From: Dactylosporangium siamense
GTDB taxonomy: Bacteria > Actinomycetota > Actinomycetes > Mycobacteriales > Micromonosporaceae
Direction: 5' to 3'
Assembly (NCBI RefSeq): GCF_016862795.1
Contig: NZ_BONQ01000120.1
Span: 1 to 64,000, forward strand
DNA length: 64,000 bases
Shown: in pieces, positions 56,352 through 64,000 of the stretch
How positions within the stretch are numbered: the stretch's first letter is position 1
Layout: each line of letters begins with the position of its first letter
The notes under the pieces: generated by a model
What the model saw: only the letters and a program-made list of their open reading frames with translations
What the model was told of the DNA's origin: nothing
Databases searched by the model: none
Made by a program: the position numbers and the translations under genes

Positions 56352-56372
56352 CCCTTCTGAAGCAGGCCCTGG
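56279..56372. repeat. 21-bp perfect inverted repeat around the DsbA-like start
   Basis: Positions 56279-56299 and 56352-56372 are perfect reverse complements (arms begin CCAGGGCCTGCTTC...), separated by 52 bp. The spacer contains the ATG used by the DsbA-like gene. The pair lies directly after the cupin stop codon. It could be a terminator hairpin, a small mobile or REP element, or an invertible segment. Confidence 0.8.
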
Positions 56373-56377
56373 CACGG

Positions 56378-56809
56378 TCAGTCCGTTTCCGTCTCGGTCC
56401 CGGCCGTGAACAGACTCGGCAGGTTGACCACGATGCCCTCCTGGCTGCTGCGGGCGATGACCACGACCGCCTCCTCCTCGCCCGGGTTCTCCTCGCGGTG
56501 CGGCACGAACGGCGGCACGAAGATGTAGTCGCCGGGCTCGGTCTCGAGCCTTCGTTCGACGCCGTCCTCGGCGAACACGAACACCGGGTGACCGGAGACG
56601 ACGTAGATGGCGGTCTCGGCCTCGCCGTGATGATGGTCGCCGGAACTGGTCGCCGGGGCGACATGCGTCTGGCCCATCCAGACCTTCTCCGAGCCGACGG
56701 TCTTGCCCGAAACGGCTTCCAGGCGGGTCATCCCGCTGGTCTGCCGGGTGTCGCCGCTGAGCTCCCTACCCTTGATGTGCCGCAGCGGGGTGTGCCAGTG
56801 ATCGGTCAT
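56378..56809 (-). CDS. Cupin-domain protein
   Basis: A 143-residue cupin with a well-kept metal site: GDHHHGEAETAIYVVSGHPVFVFAEDGVERRLETEPGDYIFVPPFVPHREENP contains the H-x-H-x(4)-E and the later His motifs. Enzymatic or sensory role unknown. ATG 56809 follows AAGGA. It begins 10 bp after the Rrf2 gene stop, so the two form one unit with the DsbA-like gene downstream. Confidence 0.87.
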   Translation of the reverse strand: MTDHWHTPLRHIKGRELSGDTRQTSGMTRLEAVSGKTVGSEKVWMGQTHVAPATSSGDHHHGEAETAIYVVSGHPVFVFAEDGVERRLETEPGDYIFVPPFVPHREENPGEEEAVVVIARSSQEGIVVNLPSLFTAGTETETD

Positions 56810-56819
56810 GTTCGCATCC

Positions 56820-57269
56820 TTACTTGGAGCTGCCGACGAGGCCCAGCAGCGACGCGGCGGGCTCGGCCGGCGCATCGGTGAGCAGGTCGGCGATGGTGAC
56901 GCCGGTCAGGATCTCCTCGGTGCGGGCCTGGATCGCGCGCCAGACCGCGGTCACGCCGGGCGCCCTGGTCGCGTCGGCCGGGCCTTCGACGCTCTCACCG
57001 TGCACGGTCATCAGCTCGCCGTCGACCGCGCCGACGACGTCGGCAAGGGTGATCGTGGCGGCGTCGCGGCCGAGCCAGTATCCGCCTTCACAGCCGCGCT
57101 GGCTGCGCACCAGGCCGGTCCGGCGCAGGTCGCGCATGACGGACTTGAGGAACCGGTAAGGAATGTGCTGGGCGGCCGCGATCCCCTCGCAGACCAGTGG
57201 GCGACCGGCGTCCGCCGCCAGCTCCACCAGTGCACGGATCGCGTAGTCCGCCTTCGCCGATATGCGCAT
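56820..57269 (-). CDS. Rrf2-family transcriptional regulator
   Basis: A 149-residue Rrf2 regulator: MRISAKADYAIRALVELAADAGRPLVCEGIAAAQHIPYRFLKSVMRDLRRTGLVRSQRGCEGGYWLGRDAATITLADVV is the complete HTH and wing signature. The three-Cys iron-sulfur cluster motif of IscR/NsrR is absent, so a CymR-like (sulfur-amino-acid linked) or other non-cluster mode is more likely. ATG 57269 follows GAGGA. It leads the cupin and DsbA-like genes and lies 1.7 kb from the sulfur operon. Confidence 0.88.
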   Translation of the reverse strand: MRISAKADYAIRALVELAADAGRPLVCEGIAAAQHIPYRFLKSVMRDLRRTGLVRSQRGCEGGYWLGRDAATITLADVVGAVDGELMTVHGESVEGPADATRAPGVTAVWRAIQARTEEILTGVTIADLLTDAPAEPAASLLGLVGSSK

Positions 57270-57311
57270 CGCGGGTCCTCGCCGACGGGTTGATCGCTAC
57301 TCCGGAAACCC

Positions 57312-57329
57312 TACCAAAAGACTTCGGTA
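57312..57329. promoter_or_regulatory. Candidate Rrf2 operator
   Basis: TACC-N10-GGTA with further partial symmetry (ACCAAAA / TTCGGT) lies 43-60 bp before the rrf2-type start in an AT-rich patch. Its size fits a site for an Rrf2 dimer. A second repeat, TAAAG-TC-CTTTA, occurs at 57353-57364. Confidence 0.4.
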
Positions 57330-57430
57330 TGTATCCATTGCCTCGGGCGCATTAAAGTCCTTTAGTCCGTTTTGTCGTTAAGGTCACCAGTGGCCGGGCA
57401 CGACGCCCGGCCGGACGGGAGCGACGAAGC

Positions 57431-58210
57431 ATGAACCGCAGAAGTCTGCTGCTGGGCGCCGGCGCGGTGGGCCTCACGGCCGCCGTCGGCGGCGCCGCGA
57501 TCGCGGTGGCCGCACCGGAGGACACCGAGGCGGGCCGGCGCCCCCAGCCGCTGCTCACCTGGGAACTGACCGGTGGCTTCGTCCCCGCCGGCTGGAACGC
57601 GCTGCGCGCCCCGCGCCTCGCCGCCTACGACGACGGCACCCTCATCGCCGACGCGGCCCGCCGCCTGAAGATCGGCCAGGGCACGCTGCGCTCGCTGCGC
57701 AACCACGCGACCGCCGTGCTGCGCGACCCCGCGAACACCCGCCGCCGCCCCGGTGCCCCGATGATCGCCGACGTGCCGTCGACGGTGTTCACGCTGCGCG
57801 CCAACGGCCGCCGCTCCCGCGCCCAGTTCGAGGGGCTCGAGGAGACCCGCCCGGACCGCGCGTACCCGCCGGCGTCGTACTCACTGCTGGACCACCTCGC
57901 CCAGCTGCGCGACCGCACGCTGAAGAGCGGCTCGCCGTTCCACCCGGACGCGGTCCGGCTCATCGCGGTCCTGCTCGACGCGTCCCAGCCGCCGCAGCAG
58001 CCGACCGTGGTCGAGCCGTGGCCGGCCGGGGTGCCGGTGCCGCACCTGCGCAGGGACGAGTTCGTCGCGCAGCTCGACCTCCGCGACCGGCCGGCCCGCG
58101 CCCTGCTGCGTGCCGTGCCACGCCCCGACCCCACCCGCTGGCCGGTCTTCGCCACCGCGGACGGCAACCGCTTCCAGGTCAACCACCGCTTCCTGCTGCC
58201 ACACGAGTAG
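57431..58210 (+). CDS. Secreted protein of unknown function
   Basis: A 259-residue exported protein. The N-terminus MNRRSLLLGAGAVGLTAAVGGAAIAVAA is a signal of Tat-like type (NRRSLLL). The mature part starts with a region common in actinobacterial hypotheticals (LLTWELTGGFVPAGWNALRAPRLAAYDDGTLIADAARRLKI) and ends VFATADGNRFQVNHRFLLPHE. No catalytic motif recognised. ATG 57431 follows GGGAG. Divergent from the Rrf2 unit. Confidence 0.7.
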   Translation: MNRRSLLLGAGAVGLTAAVGGAAIAVAAPEDTEAGRRPQPLLTWELTGGFVPAGWNALRAPRLAAYDDGTLIADAARRLKIGQGTLRSLRNHATAVLRDPANTRRRPGAPMIADVPSTVFTLRANGRRSRAQFEGLEETRPDRAYPPASYSLLDHLAQLRDRTLKSGSPFHPDAVRLIAVLLDASQPPQQPTVVEPWPAGVPVPHLRRDEFVAQLDLRDRPARALLRAVPRPDPTRWPVFATADGNRFQVNHRFLLPHE

Positions 58211-58233
58211 CCCCGGGCCGCGTCAACCCCGCG

Positions 58234-59466
58234 TCAACCCCGCGGGAGCGGCGGGGCGCGCCGGACGGCCGGGCTGATCGTCGCGGCGACGGCGGTGGCG
58301 AGCATGACGCCGGTCAGGGTCAGGATCGTGCCGGTCGGGCCGGCGCCGGCCAGCAGCAGCCCGGCGCCGAGCGACCCGATCGGCATGACGCCCCAGGAGA
58401 CCGTCATCGCCGCGCTGGTGACGCGGCCCAGCAGCTCGTTGGGGACCAGCAGGGCGCTGTAGCTGACGATCACGACGTTCCACAGTGGCCCGACGAACGC
58501 GGTGGCCGCGCCGATCGCGCCGATCTGCAGGGCGTTGGTGGTGAGCAGGAAGAGCGGCAGCAGCGCGGTCCAGATCCAGTTGACCCCGATGATGACCATC
58601 TTGGGGCTGAGGTGGCGATGCAGCCTGGTCGCCGCCAGCGCGCCGAGCAGGCCGCCGCCGGAGTAGACGCCGAGCATCGTGCCGATCTCACCGGCGGTGG
58701 CGCCGCGGCGCTGGGCGAGCACGACGAGGACGAGGACCAGCGCCTGGAAGACCAGGTTGCTGGCGGCGATCAGCAGGATCGCGGCCCGGATCAGCGGGTG
58801 CCGCCAGATCCAGCGCAGGCCGGCGGCGGTCGCCCGCCAGAGGGGTTCGGCCGGGGCGACGGGCCCGCTGCGCAGCTCCTTGCGCAGCGACAACAGCGCG
58901 ACCGAGGCGGCGGCGTAGGAGATCGCGTCGACCAGGAACGGCAGCGTGCGGTCCAACCCGAAGAGCAGGCCGCCGATCGGGCCGCCGGCCAGCGCCGCAC
59001 CCCGGCCGCGGGCCTCGTTCTGGGCGAGCGCCGTGGGCAGCTGCGCGGCCGGCACGATGACGGGCAGGGCCGCGGTCTCGGCCAGGCCGAAGAAGACGGC
59101 GCACATGCCCTGCACGAACGCGACCACGACCAGCTGCGCGACGGTGAGCGCGTCCAGCCACTGGGCGATCGGGACGCTCAGCAGCGCCAGCCCTGCGAGG
59201 GCCTCGCTGGCCCGCAGGATCCGGCGGCGGTCCCACCGGTCCACCAGCGGCCCGGCCGGGAGCTGGGCGACGAGGAAGGGCAGCGTGCCCGCCGCCGCGA
59301 CGAGGCCCGCGTCGGCGGCCGATCCGGTGGTGGCCAGCACCAGCAGCGGCATCGCGGTCGCGCTGATCCGGGCGCCGAGGGCGGAGACGACCTGCCCGCT
59401 CCAGAGCGTGACGAAGTCGCGGTTGCGCCACAGCGGCGGCGCGCCCGGTTCGGTCACCCGGGTCAC
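58234..59466 (-). CDS. MFS transporter, enterobactin-exporter-like (EntS type)
   Basis: A 410-residue, 12-helix transporter of the MFS_3/TMEM-like class: LWRNRDFVTLWSGQVVSALGARISATAMPLLVLATTGSAADAGLVAAAGTLPFLVAQLPAGPLVDRWDRRRILRASEAL is the N-terminal signature with the D-R-W-D-R-R loop. Such proteins export small molecules, including siderophores and macrolides. GTG 59466 overlaps the arsR-type stop (GTGA), so the two are co-translated and the MFS gene is presumably controlled by that regulator. Confidence 0.86.
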   Translation of the reverse strand: MTRVTEPGAPPLWRNRDFVTLWSGQVVSALGARISATAMPLLVLATTGSAADAGLVAAAGTLPFLVAQLPAGPLVDRWDRRRILRASEALAGLALLSVPIAQWLDALTVAQLVVVAFVQGMCAVFFGLAETAALPVIVPAAQLPTALAQNEARGRGAALAGGPIGGLLFGLDRTLPFLVDAISYAAASVALLSLRKELRSGPVAPAEPLWRATAAGLRWIWRHPLIRAAILLIAASNLVFQALVLVLVVLAQRRGATAGEIGTMLGVYSGGGLLGALAATRLHRHLSPKMVIIGVNWIWTALLPLFLLTTNALQIGAIGAATAFVGPLWNVVIVSYSALLVPNELLGRVTSAAMTVSWGVMPIGSLGAGLLLAGAGPTGTILTLTGVMLATAVAATISPAVRRAPPLPRG

Positions 59467-60152
59467 GACGCCGGGTCCGGCGTGCCGTCCGGCGCGGGGA
59501 AAGGCACGGCGTCCGGCGCCGGAAGAGGCGCGGCGTCCGGCGCGGGGAGAGACGTGCCGTCCGGCGCGGGAAAAGGCGTGCCGTCCGGCGTGGGGAGAGG
59601 CGCGGCGTCCGGCGTGGGGAAAGCGTGGAACAGCACGGTGACGTGCCGGCGGCCGGGTGCGGGGTCGCGGTGCCAGCGGTTGAGGAAGGCGATGTACTCC
59701 TCGCCGAACCGGGCCAGCTCCTCCTCGGTGAGCGCGGTGCCGCCGAAGGAGTGCTGGGCGGCGACGGCGAACTCGCCGTACTCCTCCCGGTTGGCCAGGT
59801 AGGTGTGCAGGTCGCGCTCGGAGCGCTCCAGCCACTGCCGGCCGACCTCCATGGCGGCCGCCGCGACGTCGGCGTCCGCGGGCCGCCTGGGCAGCCGCAT
59901 GTCCTGCGGGACGGACCGCCAGTATCGCCGGCGGCCGGCGGAGCGCCCGGTGTCCTCCTCGACGAAGCCGAACCTGGCCAGCTGGCGCAGGTGGTAGCTG
60001 GCCGCGCCGCGGTCCACGGCGAACTCGGTCGCCAGGTCGGCGGAGGTCGCCGCGCCGCGCTGCTGCAGGCGGGTCAGCATCTGCTGCCGCAGCGGATGCG
60101 CGAGCGCCTTGAGCGCCTCGATGTCGGTGAGGACGCGGGGATTCATGGACAT
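59463..60152 (-). CDS. ArsR-family regulator with repetitive Pro-rich tail
   Basis: About 229 aa. The N-terminal ArsR winged helix is TDIEALKALAHPLRQQMLTRLQQRGAATSADLATEFAVDRGAASYHLRQLARFGFVEED, followed by a helical dimer region. No metal-binding ELCVCDL-type site is present, so it probably senses an organic molecule. The C-terminus is six units of an 8-residue P-x-P-D repeat, encoded by tandem 24-bp repeats. ATG 60152 has TATATT (60159-60164) 6 nt upstream and no Shine-Dalgarno. It leads the MFS gene. Confidence 0.85.
   Translation of the reverse strand: MSMNPRVLTDIEALKALAHPLRQQMLTRLQQRGAATSADLATEFAVDRGAASYHLRQLARFGFVEEDTGRSAGRRRYWRSVPQDMRLPRRPADADVAAAAMEVGRQWLERSERDLHTYLANREEYGEFAVAAQHSFGGTALTEEELARFGEEYIAFLNRWHRDPAPGRRHVTVLFHAFPTPDAAPLPTPDGTPFPAPDGTSLPAPDAAPLPAPDAVPFPAPDGTPDPAS
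59469..59612 (-). repeat. 24-bp tandem repeats in the arsR-type gene
   Basis: Six consecutive 24-bp units encode P-(T/A)-P-D-(A/G)-x-(P/S)-(L/F/D). Units differ at only a few positions. Being a multiple of three, copy-number change would keep the reading frame, including the overlapping MFS start. Confidence 0.75.
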
Positions 60153-60215
60153 GATGAGAATATATCTATGCAAAGACTTCTTCTCAACCCCGTGCGGCGA
60201 CCCCCCGGCCGAACG

Positions 60216-61274
60216 TCAGGCGATGCCGGCCGCCTTGCACGCCTCGGCGTAGGCGCCGGCGCACAACGCGCTCGGGGTCACGAAGCCGTCCTTCACCACC
60301 GTCGAGGCGATCGTGTCCCTGGTGACGGTCACGGGGTCCAGCAGGATCGACGGGACCTGCCCCGCGCCGTTGTCGACCGTCGCGGGCGCCGCCGGCCGCC
60401 TGCCGCGCACCAGGTCGTTGGCGAGGGCCGCGGCGGTCTCCGCCTCGGTGCGGATCGCCTTGTAGACCGTCATGTACTGGTCGCCGACGAGGATCCGCTG
60501 CAGCGCCGCGGTCTCCGCGTCCTGGCCGGTGACCGGCACCTGCGGCATCCCGGCGGCCTTCATCGCGGCGATCGCGGCGCCGGCCGTGCCGTCGTTCGCG
60601 GCGTACACCCCGACGATCGTGCGGCCCCGCAGGGTCGGCAGGACCCGGGCGGTCCAGGCCTTCGCGTTGTCGGGGTTCCACTCGGCGGTGTCGGACTCCG
60701 CCGCGACCCGGACCTTGCCGTCCAGGCCGGCGTGCGCACCCTGCTTGAACAGCGTCGCGTTGTTGTCGGTCGGCGAGCCGTTGATCCACAGGATCTCCCC
60801 CGCGGACGCCTTGGCGCCGAGCGCCTGCAGCAGCGCCGCCGCCTGCAGCGACCCGACCTTCGCGTTGTCGAAGGAGATGTAGTAGTCGACGGCGGTCTTG
60901 AGCACGAGCCGGTCGTAGGAGATCACCGGCACGTTCGCGGACCTGGCGAGCGCGACGATCTCCCCGGCGGCGATGCTGTCGACCGGGGTCAGCACGAGGA
61001 CCTTCGCACCCTTGGCGAGGGCGTCCTTCGCCTGCTGCAGCTGGGTGTCGGCGCGCTGCTCGGCGTTGCTGTAGTCGACCACGCAACCCGGGCACAGCTC
61101 GGACAGCTTCTGCGCGAAGTACGGCTGGTCCCCCGCCTCGTACCGGCTGGCCTTGCGCTCCGGCAGCAGCAACGCGACGGTGGCGGACGGCCCGCCGCCG
61201 GAGCCCGTCTCCAGAGCCTGGGTGCAGCCGGCCAGCGCGGACACGGCCAGCAACAGCACGGCGAGGCGTTTCAT
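60216..61274 (-). CDS. Xylose-type sugar-binding lipoprotein
   Basis: A 352-residue periplasmic-binding-protein family 4 protein close to XylF. The lipoprotein signal MKRLAVLLLAVSALAGCTQ precedes TVALLLPERKASRYEAGDQPYFAQKLSELCPGC, VLVLTPVDSIAAGEIVALARSANVPVISYDRLV and VYAANDGTAGAAIAAMKAAGMPQVPVTGQDAETAALQRILVG. No permease or ATPase gene accompanies it. Its only neighbour in the unit is a chemoreceptor, 21 bp upstream on the same strand, so it may serve as a sensor partner. ATG 61274 or the adjacent GTG 61277. Confidence 0.88.
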   Translation of the reverse strand: MKRLAVLLLAVSALAGCTQALETGSGGGPSATVALLLPERKASRYEAGDQPYFAQKLSELCPGCVVDYSNAEQRADTQLQQAKDALAKGAKVLVLTPVDSIAAGEIVALARSANVPVISYDRLVLKTAVDYYISFDNAKVGSLQAAALLQALGAKASAGEILWINGSPTDNNATLFKQGAHAGLDGKVRVAAESDTAEWNPDNAKAWTARVLPTLRGRTIVGVYAANDGTAGAAIAAMKAAGMPQVPVTGQDAETAALQRILVGDQYMTVYKAIRTEAETAAALANDLVRGRRPAAPATVDNGAGQVPSILLDPVTVTRDTIASTVVKDGFVTPSALCAGAYAEACKAAGIA

Positions 61275-61295
61275 CACAAGGACCCCTAGCAGCGA

Positions 61296-62915
61296 TCAGT
61301 ACGTGAAGCGGGACACCAGGCCGCGCATGTCGGACGCCATCCGGGCGAGCTGGTCGACGGCCTCGCCGGTGCTCGACACGCCCTCGTTGGTCGACTTGGT
61401 GGCGTCGGCGACCCCGGCGATGTTGGTGGCGATGTCGACCGACCCGCCGGCCGCCTCGTCGACGCTGTGGCCCATCGTGCGGGCGGTGACCGCCTGCTCC
61501 TCGACCGCGGCGGCGATCGAGTGCTGGTATTCGCTCATCTGGGCGATGACCTCACCGATCTGCCCGATCGCGTTGATCGCGTCCTCGGTGTCGAGCTGGA
61601 TCGCCTGGACCCGTTTGCCGATGTCGTCGGTGGCCCGGGCGGTCTCCCGGGCTAGGTCCTTGACCTCCTGGGCGACGACGGCGAAGCCCTTGCCGAAGTC
61701 GCCGGCCCGGGCCGCCTCGATGGTGGCGTTGAGGGCCAGGAGGTTCGTCTGCCCCGCGATCGAGGTGATCACCTTGATGACCTCGCCGATCTCGCCGGAG
61801 GACGCGCCGAGCTTGCCGATGGTCTGGTTGGTGGTGGCCGCGATCGACACCGCCGTCGCGGTGACGGTGGCGGCGTGCGCGGTGCTGCGCGAGATCTCCT
61901 CGATCGCGCCGCCCATCTCCATGGCGCCGTTGGCGACCGCGGCGACGTGCTCGCTGACCTCGTTGGCGGCGCGGGCAACCAGTTCGGCGCGGGAGTTGGC
62001 GTCGGTGGCGCTGGTGTCGATCTGCCGGCTGATCGCGGCGAGCTCCTCCGCCGCCGCGGACAGCGTCGCGGAGTTGTCGCCGAGGCTGCGGACCGCCTCG
62101 CGGGTGCTGGCCGTCGCCGCGTTCAACGCGCGTGCCATCTGGCCGACCTCGTCGCGCTGGGGGATGTCCGCCGACGCGGTCAGGTCACCGGCGGCGACCG
62201 CGGTGAGCACGCCGTGCACGCGGCGGATCGGGCGGACGATGAGCCCGGTGAGGTACCGGCTGAGCAGCAGCGCGGCGGCGAGCCCGACGAGCAGCGCGAC
62301 GACCATCGCGACCCGGGCCCGGCCGTAGGCGTCGGACGCGGCGTCGGCACCGGCCCGGCCGCTGGTCTGCTCGTAGGCGAGCAGGTCGGTGAGGGCGCTC
62401 ATCGCGTTGGCGGTGACGGTCGCGCCGTCGCCGAGATACGCGGCCTGGAACCCGGGGATGTCGCCGGCGGCGACGAGGGGCAGCAGCCGGTGGTCGCGGA
62501 TGTTGCGGAACGCGCCCCACCAGATGGTGAAGCGGGCCAGCAGCTGCCGTTGCTTCGTCGCGGTCACGTCCCGGCCGTAGGCGGCGAGCTCCCGGTCGAC
62601 GGCCGCGTCGCCGGCGGCGATGCCGTCCTGGAACGCCTTGCTGGCGACCGGGCCGTTGGACAGCGCGAGGTTGGCGACGTCGGCCTGGACCTTCATCGCC
62701 GACTGGTTCATCGCCGCCAGGTGCGAGGACGGCACGAGGTTGCCGTGGTACAGGTCGGCGGCCTTGGCGTTGACCGCGCCGAGGCTGCTCACCCCGACGC
62801 CGAGGACCACGGCGCCCACCGCGCAGCACACCAGGACCAGCAGCACCAGTTTGCGGGCGACCGGCTGGTCGGCCAGCCACCGGCGCCTCGACCGCTGCGA
62901 CTCTGCACGCTCCAC
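61296..62915 (-). CDS. Methyl-accepting chemotaxis protein
   Basis: About 539 aa, with two membrane segments ([51 protein letters not shown]). A ~150-residue extracytoplasmic 4-helix domain lies between them (MCP_N-type, with [19 protein letters not shown]). A HAMP domain ([21 protein letters not shown]) and the signalling hairpin follow, with the tip INLI-like [45 protein letters not shown]. The start is uncertain: GTG 62915 is used; a TTG at 62966 extends it. Together with the sugar-binding protein it may form a sugar chemosensor. Confidence 0.88.
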   Translation of the reverse strand: MERAESQRSRRRWLADQPVARKLVLLVLVCCAVGAVVLGVGVSSLGAVNAKAADLYHGNLVPSSHLAAMNQSAMKVQADVANLALSNGPVASKAFQDGIAAGDAAVDRELAAYGRDVTATKQRQLLARFTIWWGAFRNIRDHRLLPLVAAGDIPGFQAAYLGDGATVTANAMSALTDLLAYEQTSGRAGADAASDAYGRARVAMVVALLVGLAAALLLSRYLTGLIVRPIRRVHGVLTAVAAGDLTASADIPQRDEVGQMARALNAATASTREAVRSLGDNSATLSAAAEELAAISRQIDTSATDANSRAELVARAANEVSEHVAAVANGAMEMGGAIEEISRSTAHAATVTATAVSIAATTNQTIGKLGASSGEIGEVIKVITSIAGQTNLLALNATIEAARAGDFGKGFAVVAQEVKDLARETARATDDIGKRVQAIQLDTEDAINAIGQIGEVIAQMSEYQHSIAAAVEEQAVTARTMGHSVDEAAGGSVDIATNIAGVADATKSTNEGVSSTGEAVDQLARMASDMRGLVSRFTY

Positions 62916-63002
62916 GAACCCGCCGATCGGCCCCGAAAGGTCCGACCTGAGCGATTCGCGCCACAACGCTCGACGCGGCAGAGCGGTCCGGGCCGCAACC
63001 GG

Positions 63003-63674
63003 TCACAACGCCCGGCGCAGCCACTCCTCGACCCCGGCGACGTGGATCGTGGCCCAGGACCGGGCGAGGTCCGGCTGCCGGGCGGTGATGGCGTCGACGA
63101 TCGCCTGGTGCTGCTCGCGGGTCCGTTCGGCGGCGCCCTCCTGGGTGAGGCCGCGCCAGATCCGGGCCCGGGTCGTCGGGCCGGACAGCCCGTCGATGAG
63201 CGAGCACAGCACGGCGTTGCCGGAGCCGGCCGCGATCTGCCGGTGGAACTCGAGGTCGTTGGCGACGAGCGCCTCGATCGTCGGGTTGTCACCGAGCTGG
63301 TCGAGGACCGCCTGGAGCTTCGCGATGTCCTCGACCGGCATCCGCTCGGTGGCCAGGGCGGTCGCGGACGGCTCCAGGATCCGTCGGACCTCGAGGAACT
63401 GCAGGACGGTGTCGTCGCGGTGGAAGTCCACGACGAAGCTGAGCGCGTCGAGCAGCAGGTCCGGTGCGAGGCTGGTGACGTAGGTGCCGTCGCCCTGGCG
63501 GACGTCGAGGACCCGGATCATCGACAGCGCCTTGACCGCCTCGCGCAGGGAGTTGCGGGACAGGCCGAGCCGCTCGGCCAGGTCCGCTTCCTTCGGCAGC
63601 CGGTCACCGGGGCCGAGCTCACCCGAGGTGATCATGCCCTTGATCTTGTCGATTGCCTCGTCGGTCAGTGCCAT
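63003..63674 (-). CDS. FadR/GntR-family regulator (FCD domain)
   Basis: A 223-residue GntR regulator. The winged helix is IKGMITSGELGPGDRLPKEADLAERLGLSRNSLREAVKALSMIRVLDVRQGDGTYV. The FCD ligand domain has FLEVRRILEPSATALATERMP, NDLEFHRQIAAGSGN and REQHQAIVDAITARQPDLA with the metal-binding Asp/His set. ATG 63674 follows GAGG. It overlaps or abuts the amidohydrolase gene upstream; regulators of this type near such enzymes usually respond to sugar acids. Confidence 0.9.
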   Translation of the reverse strand: MALTDEAIDKIKGMITSGELGPGDRLPKEADLAERLGLSRNSLREAVKALSMIRVLDVRQGDGTYVTSLAPDLLLDALSFVVDFHRDDTVLQFLEVRRILEPSATALATERMPVEDIAKLQAVLDQLGDNPTIEALVANDLEFHRQIAAGSGNAVLCSLIDGLSGPTTRARIWRGLTQEGAAERTREQHQAIVDAITARQPDLARSWATIHVAGVEEWLRRAL

Positions 63675-63681
63675 GGGTGCC

Positions 63682-64000
63682 TCACGCATTCCTCAGGAGC
63701 GACGATACGCCCGCCCCGCCCGGGTCGAGCTGGTAGCACGCGACGGCGGTGCCGCCGAAGATCGCGGCGCGACCGGCGTCGTCGATGTCGCACAGTAGGT
63801 CACGCATGGTGTCCAGGACGCCCTGATACGAGGCGGCGAGCAGGCAGACCGGCCAGTCCGAGCCGAACATGAGCCGTTCGGCGCCGAACAGGTCGAGCGC
63901 GGCCAGCACGAAGGGGCGCAGGTCCGCCGCCGTCCACATGCGCCAGTCGGCCTCGGTGACGAGCCCGGACAGCTTCGCCGACACGTTCGGGCACGCCGCG
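63682..64000 (-). CDS. Amidohydrolase-2 (fuconolactonase-like), N-terminus cut by window edge
   Basis: The last 106 codons of an amidohydrolase-family protein that continues beyond base 64000. The visible part includes VSAKLSGLVTEADWRMWTAADLRPFVLAALDLFGAERLMFGSDWPVCLLAASY, the C-terminal signature of L-fucono-1,5-lactonase and 2-pyrone-4,6-dicarboxylate lactonase relatives, with the metal-linked Asp in GSDWP. Its stop lies 7 bp before the FadR-type start, so they are one transcription unit. Sugar-lactone metabolism is a reasonable guess. Confidence 0.85.
   Translation of the reverse strand, partial: AACPNVSAKLSGLVTEADWRMWTAADLRPFVLAALDLFGAERLMFGSDWPVCLLAASYQGVLDTMRDLLCDIDDAGRAAIFGGTAVACYQLDPGGAGVSSLLRNA

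Noticed and set aside
1-64000. tRNA, rRNA, CRISPR array, integrase, transposase or prophage genes
   Set aside because: I looked on both strands and saw no convincing example in this window.

Overview
The window is high-GC, densely packed bacterial DNA with the marks of an actinomycete, most likely a Micromonosporaceae-type organism. The marks are GC-rich third positions, frequent GTG starts, many start codons preceded directly by a TANNNT -10 box (leaderless mRNAs), DUF397/XRE pairs, two mycothiol-type DinB-fold proteins, a SigE-family sigma factor, Spo0M and a cysteine-ended leader peptide. A chemoreceptor beside Spo0M would fit a genus with motile spores, but that is inference. No rRNA, tRNA, CRISPR array, integrase or transposase was seen.

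Layout. 1-3.5 kb: acetate kinase (cut by the window edge) diverges from phosphotransacetylase across 18 bp. 3.5-13.7 kb: M23 lipoprotein, AraC regulator, membrane pseudokinase, MarR/azoreductase, MerR/Spo0M, a BFN-FHA fusion, an SDR with a zinc ribbon, and an MFS pump. 13.8-18.8 kb: NDH-2-like dehydrogenase, secreted LPMO, DUF305 lipoprotein, two Cys-motif mini-proteins, a dehydrogenase relic and a DHA2 pump. 18.9-25.9 kb: unknown membrane-associated protein, TetR/GNAT pair with a double palindromic operator, SGNH hydrolase, DUF1203, DinB, SDR and an XRE/DUF397 pair. 26-29.3 kb: diguanylate cyclase followed by two PWPC mini-proteins, an EEP-family hydrolase and an M20 hydrolase. 29.3-36.5 kb: secreted CBM2/beta-helix protein, PadR, MarR/cupin, AraC/DUF2000, a lone condensation domain, SigE-type sigma with its membrane partner. 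36.5-42.6 kb: histidine phosphatase, a membrane PemK-NPCBM fusion, a CTG-started NlpC/P60 hydrolase, a PadR/membrane pair, TPR and DUF1877. 42.6-46.5 kb: FAD monooxygenase and a secreted GH71/99-like enzyme.

46.5-55.5 kb is the most coherent system: nine minus-strand genes, seven of eight junctions overlapping by 4 nt, encoding a Dpp-type ABC importer, a SfnB/DszC-like flavoprotein, an SsuD-like LLM monooxygenase, an alpha/beta hydrolase and a flavin reductase. It is headed by a 24-codon leaderless ORF ending in ...SALCR, the pattern of actinobacterial cysteine attenuators. I read it as a cysteine-controlled organosulfur scavenging operon. An Rrf2 regulator, a cupin and a DsbA-like protein follow, the last with a 21-bp perfect inverted repeat around its start.

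57-64 kb: a secreted unknown protein, ArsR/MFS pair, orphan xylose-type binding lipoprotein with a chemoreceptor, and a FadR regulator with a partial amidohydrolase. Secreted polysaccharide-active proteins are scattered (LPMO, CBM2/beta-helix, GH71/99-like), each with its own local control region.
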